Positions 49,825 through 58,238 of a stretch of DNA of 64,000 nucleotides are shown one piece after another. This DNA comes from Sphaerisporangium album (GTDB taxonomy: Bacteria; Actinomycetota; Actinomycetes; Streptosporangiales; Streptosporangiaceae): positions 180,896-244,895 of the forward strand of contig NZ_QOIL01000017.1 of the NCBI RefSeq assembly GCF_003323745.1, in the 5' to 3' direction. Position 1 is the first letter of the stretch; each line of letters opens with the position of its first letter. Under the pieces are notes generated by a model. That model did not search any database and had not been told where the DNA came from. It saw only the letters and a program-made list of their open reading frames with translations. Position numbers and translations under genes: made by a program.

Positions 49825-51051
49825 TCAGCGAACGGGCAGGCCAGTGACCGCGCGGCCGATGATGAGCCTTTGGATCTCGCTCGTGCCCTCGAAGATGGTG
49901 AAGATCTTGGCGTCGCGGTGGAAGCGTTCCACGGGGTGGTCGCGGGTGTAGCCGGCGCCGCCGAGGACCTGGATCGCCTGTTCGGTGACCCAGACGGCGG
50001 TCTCGCCCGCCACCAGTTTGGACATCGAGCCCTCGGCCTGGGTGAAGGGGCGGCTGTTGCGGGCCAGCCAGGCGGCGCGCCAGGTCATCATGCGGGCCAT
50101 GTCGACCCGGGTGGCCATGTCGGCCAGCAGGAAGGCGACGGCCTGGTTCTCGCCGATCTTGCGGCCGAACTGCTCGCGCTCGCGGGCGTAGTCGCGGGCG
50201 TACTCGAAGGCGGCGCGGGCGATGCCCACCGCCATCGCGGCGACCGACGGGCGGGTCGTCTCGAACGTCCGCATCGCGGCCTGGTCGCCGGCCTTGCCGC
50301 CCTCGCGGACGCGGGCCAGGCGGGCGTCCAGCTTCTCCTTGCCGCCGAGCAGGCAGCGGCCGGGGACGCGGACGTCGTCCAGCACGACCTCGGCGGTGTG
50401 GGAGGCGCGGATGCCGTGCTTCCTGAACTTCTGCCCCTGAGAGAGGCCCGGCGTGCCCGGCGGGACGACGAACGACGCCTGGCCGCGGCTGCGCAGCTCG
50501 GGGTCGACCGAGGCGACGACGATGTGGACGCCGGCGATGCCGCCGTTGGTGACCCAGGTCTTGGCGCCGTTCAGCACCCATTCGTCCTTGGCCTGGTCGT
50601 ACACGGCCCGTGTGCGGATGGCGCCGACGTCGGAGCCCGCGTCGGGCTCGGAGGCGCAGAACGCGCCCAGGCTGACCGCGTCCGGGCTGCCGAACATCTC
50701 GGGCAGCCACTCCCCCATCTGCTCGGGGGTGCCGCCCGAGACCACCGCGGCGGCGGCGAGGCAGGTGCCCACGATGGACAGGCCGATGCCGGCGTCGCCC
50801 CAGAACAGTTCCTCGAACGTGACGGGGATGGCGATGCCGCTGGGCTCGAACCACTGCTGGGTGAAGAAATCCAGCGAGTAGAGCCCGATCTTGGCCGCCT
50901 CCTGGACGATCGGCCAGGGGGTCTCCTCGCGCTCGTCCCATTCCGCGCCGGCCGGGCGGATCACGCGGGCGGCGAAGTCGTGCACCCAGTCACGCACTTC
51001 GCGTACGTCGTCACCGGGTTCGGGACTGAAACCGGCAGCGGCCTCGGACAT
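49825..51051 (-). CDS. acyl-CoA dehydrogenase
   Basis: A 408-residue flavoprotein of usual family length. Family signatures are GAFCASEPDAGSDVGAIRTRA (FAD-binding, residues ~130-150), KTWVTNGGIAGVHIV, the helix QFGRKIGENQAVAFLLADM and the C-terminal GGAGYTRDHPVERFHRDAKIFTIFEGTSEIQR, which contains the catalytic Glu region. ATG 51051 has GGAG upstream; a longer frame to 51072 lacks support. It oxidises an acyl-CoA thioester at the alpha-beta bond in fatty-acid or amino-acid breakdown. Neighbours give no specific pathway. Confidence 0.94.
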   Translation of the reverse strand: MSEAAAGFSPEPGDDVREVRDWVHDFAARVIRPAGAEWDEREETPWPIVQEAAKIGLYSLDFFTQQWFEPSGIAIPVTFEELFWGDAGIGLSIVGTCLAAAAVVSGGTPEQMGEWLPEMFGSPDAVSLGAFCASEPDAGSDVGAIRTRAVYDQAKDEWVLNGAKTWVTNGGIAGVHIVVASVDPELRSRGQASFVVPPGTPGLSQGQKFRKHGIRASHTAEVVLDDVRVPGRCLLGGKEKLDARLARVREGGKAGDQAAMRTFETTRPSVAAMAVGIARAAFEYARDYAREREQFGRKIGENQAVAFLLADMATRVDMARMMTWRAAWLARNSRPFTQAEGSMSKLVAGETAVWVTEQAIQVLGGAGYTRDHPVERFHRDAKIFTIFEGTSEIQRLIIGRAVTGLPVR

Positions 51052-51053
51052 TC

Positions 51054-51356
51054 GTGACGTCTCCTCACACACTCACGCCCGGCCCCGACCGGACGCCATC
51101 GTCGTCCCCGGCGATCACACCGGACCGCGTCCGACCCTACCCGCTGAACGCGCCGAATCCCCGGCAGCGGGGCGTTGCGGCTTCGGCTGCCCGCGCGGCG
51201 AGCCTCCCTCCTGATGAGCTGGACAGGTTCGTGTTCGCCACGTCCGATGAGCTGGTCGTGCTGCTGACGCCCCGTATGGCACGGCGTATGCAGGCGTCTC
51301 TGCGGCGCCTCGACGTCGGCGCGATCTATCTGGAAGACGGCTTTCCGGTCGGCTGA
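51054..51356 (+). CDS. small hypothetical protein
   Basis: An open frame of 100 codons with codon use like the neighbouring genes. Its last ~45 residues (from Leu-Asp-Arg-Phe to Asp-Gly-Phe-Pro-Val-Gly) look protein-like, while the first half is Pro/Ser/Arg-rich. It begins with GTG 2 bp after the start of the divergent dehydrogenase gene, without a ribosome site, so the true start may lie further in. No family is recognised. Confidence 0.4.
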   Translation: MTSPHTLTPGPDRTPSSSPAITPDRVRPYPLNAPNPRQRGVAASAARAASLPPDELDRFVFATSDELVVLLTPRMARRMQASLRRLDVGAIYLEDGFPVG

Positions 51357-51463
51357 ATTGTCGTTACCGCCGCGAGAGGAGCACGCGAGCGGCATTCGAT
51401 GGTCCGCGGCATGAGGTGGTTCCCCCGGGTAAGGGGTACCGCGAGAGGGCGAAAGGGGACGTG

Positions 51464-51835
51464 ATGGAGCGGCCGAGGTTGACGGTGTCGGGGACGAATA
51501 TCGGTGCGCCGGACGCGCCGGAGTTGGCGGAGTTCTACCGTCGGCTTCTCGGATGGGAGGTCGCGGAGTCCGAGCCGGACTGGGTGCTGCTGAAGCCGCC
51601 CGGGGGTGGGGCGGGGCTGGCGTTCCAGACCGAGAAGGGGTACGCCAGGCCGGCGTGGCCCGCGGGGCCGGGCGACCAGCAGATGATGATGCACCTGGAG
51701 ATCCGGGTGGACGACCTCGACGCGGCGCTGGCCTACGCCACCTCCGTCGGCGCGGTCCTCGCCGACTACCAGCCGCAGGACGACGTGCGCGTCTGCCTCG
51801 ACCCGGCCGGGCATCCGTTCTGCCTGTGGCTGTGA
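51464..51835 (+). CDS. VOC-superfamily (glyoxalase-like) protein
   Basis: A 123-residue single-domain protein with the beta-alpha-beta-beta-beta modules of the vicinal oxygen chelate fold: start GAPDAPELAEFYRRLLGWE, middle MMHLEIRVDDLDAALAYATSVGA and end DVRVCLDPAGHPFCLWL. Such proteins use a metal site for isomerase, lyase or resistance functions; this one cannot be assigned. AAGGGG lies before ATG 51464. It is a single gene. Confidence 0.88.
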   Translation: MERPRLTVSGTNIGAPDAPELAEFYRRLLGWEVAESEPDWVLLKPPGGGAGLAFQTEKGYARPAWPAGPGDQQMMMHLEIRVDDLDAALAYATSVGAVLADYQPQDDVRVCLDPAGHPFCLWL

Positions 51836-51927
51836 GCGCGCCCGGGCCGTATTGACGAAGCGCCTTTGTGAACGCGGTGGCCGCGGCGTTGGGGGGCGCG
51901 AGCGGCCGCTCCGGCCGGGACACGTGC

Positions 51928-51960
51928 GAGGGCGGCCCGGCTCGGTGCCGGACCGCCCTC
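51928..51960. terminator. bidirectional hairpin between VOC and LVIVD genes
   Basis: Arms GAGGGCGG (51928-51935) and CCGCCCTC (51953-51960), extended inward by CCGG pairs after one mismatch. It lies between two convergent genes, so it may stop both. Confidence 0.7.
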
Positions 51961-52044
51961 AGGTGTGGCTGGGCGCGCAGGCCCGTTCAGGCGGGCGTCG
52001 GGGGATCCCGTTCAGGGAGACCGGTGGACGCCCGCCCGGTGGGG

Positions 52045-53466
52045 TCAGTCGTCTTCGTCGCCCCAGAACCACCCGCCGCCGTGCCCGCGCTCGCGGTAGG
52101 ACGCCTGGGTCTGGGTGTTCAGGCGGTCGACCTTGACCTTCTTGGCCGGGTCGGTGAGCCTGTCGTTGATCTTGATGACGTCGAAGCCCTTGTTGAAGTC
52201 GCTCGCGTAGATGTAGCCGTTGTAGTAGTACGCCGACCAGAATCCGCCGGAGCCCTCCGAGGCCGGGCCGCGCTCGAAGTACCCGATCTCGACCGGGTGC
52301 GCCGAGTCGGTGAAGTCCCAGATCGAAGCGCCGCCCTGGTACCAGGCCTGGACCATGATGTCGCGGCCCTTCACCGGGATGAGCGAGCCGTTGTGGGCGA
52401 CGCAGTTCTCCGAGTCCGCCTGGTAGCGCGGGATCTTGAAGTAGTTCTTGAAGACCATCTGGCCCCGGACGATGTCGTAGATGGCGTCCGCGCCGCGTGT
52501 CGGGCCGGTGGCCTCGTTGCACGTCGCCTGGCCGCCGCCGCCGAGCTCGTCGGTGAAAACGACCTTGGTGCCCTCGTTGTTGAACGTCGCCGAGTGCCAG
52601 AACGCGAAGTTCGGGTCCGTCACGCGGGCCGTGACCACCGGGGCCTCGGGGTTGCGGATGTCGAACAGCACGCCGTCACCCATGCAGGCGCCGGCCGCGA
52701 TGCCCTTCTCGGCGTACACGGTGATGTCGTGGCAGCCGGACGTCTTCAGCAGGAGGTTCGGCTGGGTCTCGTTACCGCCGTCGGGGAACACGACCGGGGT
52801 GTCCACCACGGACGCCGCGGTGGGGTTCCAGAGCGGCACCTTGACGATGGAGATCTTGTCGTGCGGCGGCTGGCAGTCCGGGAACGACGCCGACGGGTTG
52901 TAGGAGGAGACGTACAGGTAGACGTTTCCGTGCCTCTTGTCCGGGACGAGCGTGTGCGTGTGCGAACCACAGGCGGTCTCGACCGACTTGATGTACTTCG
53001 GGTTCGCCTTGTCGCTCACGTCGAAGATCCGGATGCCCTCCCAGGACTCCTTCACCGACGCGGGCTGCGACGTGCTCGCGCAGGAGTCGTTGTTACGGGA
53101 GCTGTCGACGGAGGCGAAGAGCAGGTTGCCGTACACCGACACGTCCATCTGCGACCCGGGGCAGACGACCGAGCTGACGACGGTAGCCTTCTTGGGGTTC
53201 TTGATGTCATAGATGGAGAAACCGCCGTAGTTTCCCACGTAGGCGTAGTCGCCCTGGAAGGCGATGTCGGTGTTGATGGTCGCCGCGATGCTCGCGGGCT
53301 TCGGCACGTTGGCGACGTGCTGGACGTTCGGGCTCATGACGATCTGGTCGGTGCCCGGGATGTCCGCTGCCTGCGCGGGCATGGCCGACAGCACAAGCGC
53401 TGCGGCGGAACCCGCCAGGACGAGGAACCGGCCTAGACGGCCGCTTCTGGGGGGAATGGACAACAC
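52045..53466 (-). CDS. secreted LVIVD-repeat beta-propeller protein
   Basis: A 473-residue exported protein; GTG 53466 has a strong AAGGAGG 8 nt upstream. The signal peptide ends near Pro-Ala-Gln-Ala-Ala (residue ~35). The mature part carries repeated strands of the LVIVD type (GGFSIYDIKNPKKATVV, GIRIFDVSDKANPKYIK, GASIWDFTDSAHPVEIG, GFDVIKINDR), which build a propeller, and several His/Cys residues (SHTHTLVPD, SGCHDITVY, CVAHNGSLIP) at positions that could bind a metal. The end is Gly/Trp/acidic-rich. The biological role is unknown; it may be extracellular or cell-wall bound. It diverges from the DUF305 lipoprotein gene. Confidence 0.85.
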   Translation of the reverse strand: MLSIPPRSGRLGRFLVLAGSAAALVLSAMPAQAADIPGTDQIVMSPNVQHVANVPKPASIAATINTDIAFQGDYAYVGNYGGFSIYDIKNPKKATVVSSVVCPGSQMDVSVYGNLLFASVDSSRNNDSCASTSQPASVKESWEGIRIFDVSDKANPKYIKSVETACGSHTHTLVPDKRHGNVYLYVSSYNPSASFPDCQPPHDKISIVKVPLWNPTAASVVDTPVVFPDGGNETQPNLLLKTSGCHDITVYAEKGIAAGACMGDGVLFDIRNPEAPVVTARVTDPNFAFWHSATFNNEGTKVVFTDELGGGGQATCNEATGPTRGADAIYDIVRGQMVFKNYFKIPRYQADSENCVAHNGSLIPVKGRDIMVQAWYQGGASIWDFTDSAHPVEIGYFERGPASEGSGGFWSAYYYNGYIYASDFNKGFDVIKINDRLTDPAKKVKVDRLNTQTQASYRERGHGGGWFWGDEDD

Positions 53467-53648
53467 GCAGGGACCCTCCTTGGTTACTTTTTGCCGCAAG
53501 AGATCATAGATGGGCAGATTTTCTCCCAAACCGGATCAGTTGACCATAGTGCACGTTGTCAGGAAAAGGTGCCGACCTGACGCCTTACGCGGGTGACGGG
53601 GACCGGTTAGGGTGCACCCGCACAACAAGAGATCTTCAAGGAGGCCGG

Positions 53649-54281
53649 GTGCGCGCCGCGTCCCTCATCGTCATCGGTACGGCAGCACTCGCCCTGGCGG
53701 CATGCTCGGGCGGCCCCGCCACCCCGACGGCCACGTCCACGGCCCCCGTGATCGCCCCGGGCAGGCCCGGTGAGGCCGCGAGAACCCTGAACCCGTCGGA
53801 AGCCGCGACGGCCGTCCCCTCGCCCACGGCCAACGCCGCCGACGTGGTCTTCATGCAGGACATGATCGTGCACCACCGCCAGGCCCTCGACATGAGCACG
53901 GGAGCGGCCACGCGCGCCGCGTCCGACGCGGTGAAACGCCTCGCGGCCAGGATCAGCGCCACACAGGGACCGGAGATCAACGCCATGATCCGCTGGCTGC
54001 GCGCGCAGGGCCAGCGCGTCCCCGACCACCACGCCGGGCACCAGACGATGCCGGGCATGGCGACGCCCGAGCAGCTCGCCCAGTTGCGCGCGGCGAGCGG
54101 CGCCGAGTTCGACCGCCTCTACCTCCAGCTGATGATCGCCCACCACATGGGGGCCATCAAGATGGCGGCCGACGAGCTGGAAAAGGGGTCGCACATCTAC
54201 GTCGAGGAGCTGGCGCAGGACATCTCGGTCTCCCAGGCGACGGAGGTCAACCGGATGCACCGCCTCCAGACCTCCGGCTGA
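53649..54281 (+). CDS. DUF305 lipoprotein
   Basis: A 210-residue exported lipoprotein; GTG 53649 has AAGGAGG 4 nt upstream, while the longer frame includes non-conserved residues. The lipobox is Leu-Ala-Ala-Cys (Cys ~18). After a Pro/Thr-rich spacer, residues ~70-210 form the DUF305 four-helix domain with the paired His motifs MIVHHRQALDM and MIAHHMGAIKMA, which in this ferritin-like family suggest metal, often copper, binding. A -10-like TAGGGT lies at 53608-53613. It might store or sense metal at the outer membrane face. Confidence 0.92.
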   Translation: MRAASLIVIGTAALALAACSGGPATPTATSTAPVIAPGRPGEAARTLNPSEAATAVPSPTANAADVVFMQDMIVHHRQALDMSTGAATRAASDAVKRLAARISATQGPEINAMIRWLRAQGQRVPDHHAGHQTMPGMATPEQLAQLRAASGAEFDRLYLQLMIAHHMGAIKMAADELEKGSHIYVEELAQDISVSQATEVNRMHRLQTSG

Positions 54282-54439
54282 GCCGCCGGCGGACGTCCGG
54301 AATGAAGCACGCCGGCCCATGTGATCCTCGGCAGGCGGGAGACGTCACAGGCCCGGCCCGCAGGGGCGCAGCCGTGGCCGCGTCGGCACGGGTGGCGGCG
54401 TGGGCGACCGTACGACGAGGCCCGCGTTAGGGTGGGCTT

Positions 54440-55486
54440 GTGGATCTCGCCACCTTGCCGTATCCGATCATCCTGGCGCCCTTGGCGGGCGGGCCTTCCA
54501 CTCCCGAGCTGACTGCGGCCGTCTCGGACGCCGGGGGCCTCGGGTTCCTGGCCGCCGGCTATCGCACCGCCCGCGACGTCGAGGCGGACATCGCGGCCGT
54601 ACGGGCACGCACCGGCGCGCCGTTCGGCGTGAACCTCTTCGTGCCCTCGCCGGGGCCGGGCGACCGGGCCGCGGTCGGGGCGTACGCGGCGCGGCTGCGC
54701 GACGAGGCGGACAGATCGGGCGTCGCTCTCGGCGTCCCCGCCGACGATGACGACGGCTGGGACGAGAAGCTGGCCCTCGTCATCGCCGAGCGGGTCCCGG
54801 TGGTGTCGTTCACGTTCGGGCTGCCGTCGCCGGAGGTCATCGAGCGGGTGCGCGGCGCGGGAGCGTACGTCCTGGTCACGGTCACGACGCCGGACGAGGC
54901 GGCCGCCGCGCACGAGGCCGGGGCCGACGCGCTCATCGCGCAGGGCATCGAGGCGGGCGGACACCGAGGCGGGTTCACCGACGACGCGGGCGACTTCGGG
55001 CTGCTGGCGTTGCTGCGGCTCACGTTGCGCCGCACTCCTCTGCCCGTGGTCGCGGCCGGTGGCATCGCGGACGGCGCGGGCATCGCGGCGGTGCTGGCGG
55101 CGGGCGCGGTGGCCGCCCAGCTCGGCACCGCGTTCCTGCGCACCCCGGAGGCCGGCACGAGCCCCGCCCACCGCGAGGCTCTGGGGACGTACGACCGCAC
55201 GGCGGTCACCCGCGCGTTCACCGGGAAGCGCGCCCGCGGCCTGGTCAACCGCTTCCTGCGCGACCACACGGCCGAGGCCCCCGCGGCGTACCCGCAGGTC
55301 CACCAGCTGACCGCTCCCCTGCGCGCGGCCGCCAGGAAGTCGGGCGACCCAGAAATGATCAACCTGTGGGCGGGCCAGGCGTACCGCCTCACAGAAGAGG
55401 TCCCGGCGGCCGACCTGGTCCACCGCCTCGCCGCCGAGGCCCACGAAGCCCTGACCCGCGCCGCCCACCGCCGCCCGGCTCCCTGA
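54440..55486 (+). CDS. nitronate monooxygenase-like FMN flavoprotein
   Basis: A 348-residue TIM-barrel enzyme of the 2-nitropropane dioxygenase/NMO family. Visible are the N-terminal PIILAPLAGGPSTPELTAAVSDAGGLGFL, the segment GADALIAQGIEAGGHRGGF with the catalytic His, and the phosphate site VVAAGGIADGAGIAAVLAAGA followed by QLGTAFLRTPEA. It oxidises nitronates or related substrates using FMN. GTG 54440 follows a -10-like TAGGGT (54428-54433) by 6 nt, so the transcript is probably leaderless. It is unlikely to be part of the peptide locus downstream, which has its own promoter. Confidence 0.94.
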   Translation: MDLATLPYPIILAPLAGGPSTPELTAAVSDAGGLGFLAAGYRTARDVEADIAAVRARTGAPFGVNLFVPSPGPGDRAAVGAYAARLRDEADRSGVALGVPADDDDGWDEKLALVIAERVPVVSFTFGLPSPEVIERVRGAGAYVLVTVTTPDEAAAAHEAGADALIAQGIEAGGHRGGFTDDAGDFGLLALLRLTLRRTPLPVVAAGGIADGAGIAAVLAAGAVAAQLGTAFLRTPEAGTSPAHREALGTYDRTAVTRAFTGKRARGLVNRFLRDHTAEAPAAYPQVHQLTAPLRAAARKSGDPEMINLWAGQAYRLTEEVPAADLVHRLAAEAHEALTRAAHRRPAP

Positions 55487-55642
55487 CGACGCCGCCGGCC
55501 GCCGGCCGGGCGAACCCGTCCACGGCCCGGCGGCCTCACGGCCGTCGCGGAGCGGGGAGGGCGAGCCGGCATGGTCCGCTCGATCTCGTCCACGTCCGGG
55601 CCGGCGGCCTCTGTGGAGACGCTTCGAGATCCTGGCCGACAT

Positions 55643-55697
55643 ATGGCGTTTCTATGGCGTCGCTACGTAGCGTCCGAAGGTGCGTACAACGCATACC
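55643..55697 (+). promoter_or_regulatory. SARP-type heptamer repeats and promoter of the peptide gene
   Basis: ATGGCGT occurs at 55643-55649 and again at 55654-55660, an exact 11-bp period (7 + 4), which is the known arrangement of SARP binding sites. A third, diverged heptamer could lie at 55665-55671, within the palindrome CGCTACGTAGCG (55661-55672). A -10-like TACAAC lies at 55685-55690 and the ribosome site at 55703-55708. The nearby large SARP gene is the likely regulator. Confidence 0.6.
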
Positions 55698-55712
55698 TGC
55701 ATGGGAGGCAAC

Positions 55713-55817
55713 GTGGACGAGCCCGTTCAGACGCCCGAGGCCCAGCCCCGCAAGCTCAAACTGGAGCTGCGCAGGCTGGAGAAGATCGAGACCACCATCG
55801 AGCGCGACGAAGGTTGA
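55713..55817 (+). CDS. putative RiPP precursor peptide (34 aa)
   Basis: A 34-codon gene, too short for automatic calls. GTG 55713 has GGGAGG ending 4 nt upstream; an in-frame ATG at 55701 would add four residues but has no ribosome site. The peptide begins Val/Met-Asp-Glu-Pro-Val-Gln, has a Lys-Leu-Lys-Leu-Glu-Leu-Arg-Arg-Leu-Glu-Lys-Ile-Glu helix-like middle that resembles a leader bound by RRE domains, and ends Thr-Thr-Ile-Glu-Arg-Asp-Glu-Gly with a double stop (TGATGA). It contains no Cys. It is followed after 82 bp by an E1-like enzyme with an RRE-like domain. The core could be the Glu-rich C-terminus, as in pantocin A, or the C-terminal Gly could be adenylated, as in ThiS/MccA-type substrates. 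Both are inference. Confidence 0.65.
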   Translation: MDEPVQTPEAQPRKLKLELRRLEKIETTIERDEG

Positions 55818-55899
55818 TGACGGATCGACCATGGAGCCGGCCGGGTCTTCCCGGCCGGCTTCCCCACCTCCCCACAGCACCAGGAAGGTTCCCCCCTCC

Positions 55900-56994
55900 A
55901 TGCGGACTCCTCGTGTGAAGCTCGTTCACCGGCCCTATGCCCTGCCGGGCAACCGGATCACGATCGGCCTCATGCAGTACGGCATCGCCGCCGAGATCCA
56001 GGACGACGAGGACGCGGCCATCGAGCGGCTGATCCGGCTCATGGACGGTACCCGCACGATCGACGAGATCTGCGCCGAGTTCGCCGAGACCCACCCGGCC
56101 GTGACCGAAGAGAGCGTCCGTGAGGTCGTCGACGGCCTGGTCGCCGGGGGCTACATCGAGGACGCGAGCGCGCCGCTGCCGGACACCCTCACCCCGAGGG
56201 AGGCCACCCGGTACGAACCGGCCCGCAACTTCTTCGCCTGGATCGACCCCACTCCGCGCAGCTCACCGTACGAGATCCAATCGATGATCAAGGACGCCCG
56301 CGTCACCCTCCTCGGCATCGGCGGCACCGGTTCCGCGGCCGCCGCCGGGCTGGTGTCCAGCGGCATAGGCTCCCTGCATGTCGCCGACTTCGACAGGATC
56401 GAGGAGCCCAATCTCACGCGCCAGCTGCTCTACAGCGAGCACGACATCGGCGCGCTCAAGGTGGACACCGGCGTCGCCCGGCTCCGCGCGATGAACAGCC
56501 TGGTCGAGGTGACCGGTAGCGACACCAAGGTGACCGGGCCGGACGACGTCGCCGCGCTGATGGACGGCCGCGACGCGTTCGTGCTCTGCGCGGACGAACC
56601 GCATCCCGACATCATGGCCTGGACCAACCAGGCCGCCCTGCGAACCGGCACCCCGTGGTTCATCGGCTTCTACGCCGGGCCGATGGCGGTGGTGGGATCC
56701 TACATTCCAGGCGAGACCGGGTGCTGGCAGTGCCTGGCGACGCAGGAGGCCGAGCGCGAGTTCAGGGCGCACGGCCGCCCGCTGGCGCCGGAACGGCCGA
56801 ACGCGGTGGTCGCCGCCACCGCGAACATCAGCGGCCACCTGTGCGCCCTGGAGGTCATGTACCACCTCGCCGGTCTTCCGGCCCAGGTGCGGGGGCGGAT
56901 CTTCCACTGGAACTACGCGCGGTGGGAACACTCCTACTTCATCGACTTCCCCCGTGACCCCGAGTGTCCCGCCTGCGGGCCGGCCGCCCGATGA
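55900..56994 (+). CDS. E1-like adenylating enzyme with PqqD/RRE-like N-terminal domain
   Basis: A 364-residue ThiF/MoeB-fold enzyme. Residues ~1-95 form a PqqD-like winged helix (VKLVHRPYALPG, then GTRTIDEICAEFAET and VVDGLVAGGYIED), the usual RiPP leader-recognition element. Residues ~125-364 show the E1 core: LGIGGTGS near 138, DFDRIEEPNLTRQLL with the NxxRQ ATP-site residues near 165-178, Lys in GALKVD, CADEP near 230, and two zinc pairs, Cys275/Cys278 and Cys356/Cys359. It should adenylate a carboxyl group of the small peptide. Best-known comparisons are MccB (microcin C) and PaaA (pantocin A), as well as ThiF-like partners in azole peptides. AGGAAGG lies 11 nt before ATG 55900. Its stop overlaps the next ATG (ATGA), so they are coupled. 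Confidence 0.88.
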   Translation: MRTPRVKLVHRPYALPGNRITIGLMQYGIAAEIQDDEDAAIERLIRLMDGTRTIDEICAEFAETHPAVTEESVREVVDGLVAGGYIEDASAPLPDTLTPREATRYEPARNFFAWIDPTPRSSPYEIQSMIKDARVTLLGIGGTGSAAAAGLVSSGIGSLHVADFDRIEEPNLTRQLLYSEHDIGALKVDTGVARLRAMNSLVEVTGSDTKVTGPDDVAALMDGRDAFVLCADEPHPDIMAWTNQAALRTGTPWFIGFYAGPMAVVGSYIPGETGCWQCLATQEAEREFRAHGRPLAPERPNAVVAATANISGHLCALEVMYHLAGLPAQVRGRIFHWNYARWEHSYFIDFPRDPECPACGPAAR

Positions 56995-58238
56995 CCTCGG
57001 CACCGGTCACCGCGGCGAGCCGCATCACCTTCCACGCGCTGGTCATGAGACCGGACGACGACGATCCGGAGATGATCGTGGTCGGCCGGCCGGAGCTCCG
57101 CGAGTTCGTCGAGCTGCCGGCGCTGTACGGGGAGGCGATCCGGCTGCTCGGCGAGGGACTGCCGGTCACCGCCGCCCAGGAGCGCATCACCGCCGACCAC
57201 ATGGTCGAACTCGATGTCGCCGAGCTGGTCGACGCGCTCGCCGAGCTGGGCTTCGTGGCGTCCGTCAACGGGCAGGAACTGCACGACCCGGCCGGCGACG
57301 CCCCGCGCAACCTCTTCCCCTGGCTGGTCCAGCGGCACGTGGCGTGGATCTTCAGCCGCCCGGTGAAGCTCCTCTGGCTGGCCGTCGTGGCCGGGGCGCT
57401 GGTCACCCTGGCCACCCAGCCGGACCTGGTCCCCCGGTACCAGCACTTCTTCTGGGGCCATTACATCGGGCTCACCGTGCTGGTCAACACGGCGCTGTTC
57501 TCGGTCTCCATGAGCATGCACGAGCTGATGCATCTCGCCGCCGCCCGTTCGCTCGGCGCGCCCGCCAGGATCAGCTTCGGGACGCGGCTGCACAACCTGG
57601 TGGTGCAGACCGACGTCACCGCCATCTGGGGTGTGCCCAGGCGGCGCCGCTACCGGGTGTACCTGGCGGGGATGGCCTGGGACTTCCTGCTCATCGCCAC
57701 GCTCATCCTGCTTGCCGGGCACGTCGGGATGCCCGCCACCGCCAAGGCCCTGCTGCAGGCGCTCGCGCTGACCGCGCTGCTGAGCATGCCCTTCCAGATC
57801 CAGGTCTACATGCGCACCGATCTCTACTACGTGCTGCGCGACCTGCTGCGGTGCCGGAACCTGTTCGACGACGGGCTCCGCTACGCCCGATACCTGCTGG
57901 CCAGGGTCGCGTCCCCCCTGCGGCGACCGCGAGGGCCGGTCGAGGACCCCACGTCGGACCTGCCCGCCCACGAGCGCCGCGCCACCCGCGTCTACACCTT
58001 CTTCCTGGTCCTGGGCAGCTCCGTCACCCTCGGCTCCTTCGCCCTGTACGGAGCCCCGATCGCGATCGGCGCGCTGCTGCGCGCCATCGAGGGCATCACG
58101 TCCGGCCTCGGCGGTGGATCGGCGCTCACGATCGTGGACTCCGCTCTCTTCCTGCTCATCGAGGGCGGCATCCAGGCGCTGTTCGTCGTGACGTTCATAC
58201 GGGGACATCGCCACTGGTTCCGGCGATCACCCGGCTGA
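56991..58238 (+). CDS. membrane metalloprotease-like protein (M50-like, HExxH) with PqqD-like N-terminus
   Basis: A 415-residue membrane protein. The N-terminus (~1-100) again looks like a PqqD-type winged helix (LPALYGEAIRLLGEGLPVTAAQERI, VAELVDALAELGFV). A hydrophobic helix at ~125-145 and ~155-175 leads into HELMH at 177-181 (His177, Glu178, His181), the HExxH zinc motif within a membrane helix as in site-2-protease-like enzymes; several more helices follow, with Trp-Asp-Phe near 228 as a possible third-ligand region, then two C-terminal helices. It likely processes or exports the modified peptide. It overlaps the E1-like gene by 4 bp and its end overlaps the convergent SARP gene by 44 bp. 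The PqqD-like part suggests that it binds the same leader. Confidence 0.85.
   Translation: MTSAPVTAASRITFHALVMRPDDDDPEMIVVGRPELREFVELPALYGEAIRLLGEGLPVTAAQERITADHMVELDVAELVDALAELGFVASVNGQELHDPAGDAPRNLFPWLVQRHVAWIFSRPVKLLWLAVVAGALVTLATQPDLVPRYQHFFWGHYIGLTVLVNTALFSVSMSMHELMHLAAARSLGAPARISFGTRLHNLVVQTDVTAIWGVPRRRRYRVYLAGMAWDFLLIATLILLAGHVGMPATAKALLQALALTALLSMPFQIQVYMRTDLYYVLRDLLRCRNLFDDGLRYARYLLARVASPLRRPRGPVEDPTSDLPAHERRATRVYTFFLVLGSSVTLGSFALYGAPIAIGALLRAIEGITSGLGGGSALTIVDSALFLLIEGGIQALFVVTFIRGHRHWFRRSPG

Noticed and set aside
54282..55500. Assigning the nitronate monooxygenase gene to the peptide locus
   Set aside because: It has its own leaderless promoter, and the peptide gene has a separate promoter with SARP-like repeats 150 bp later.
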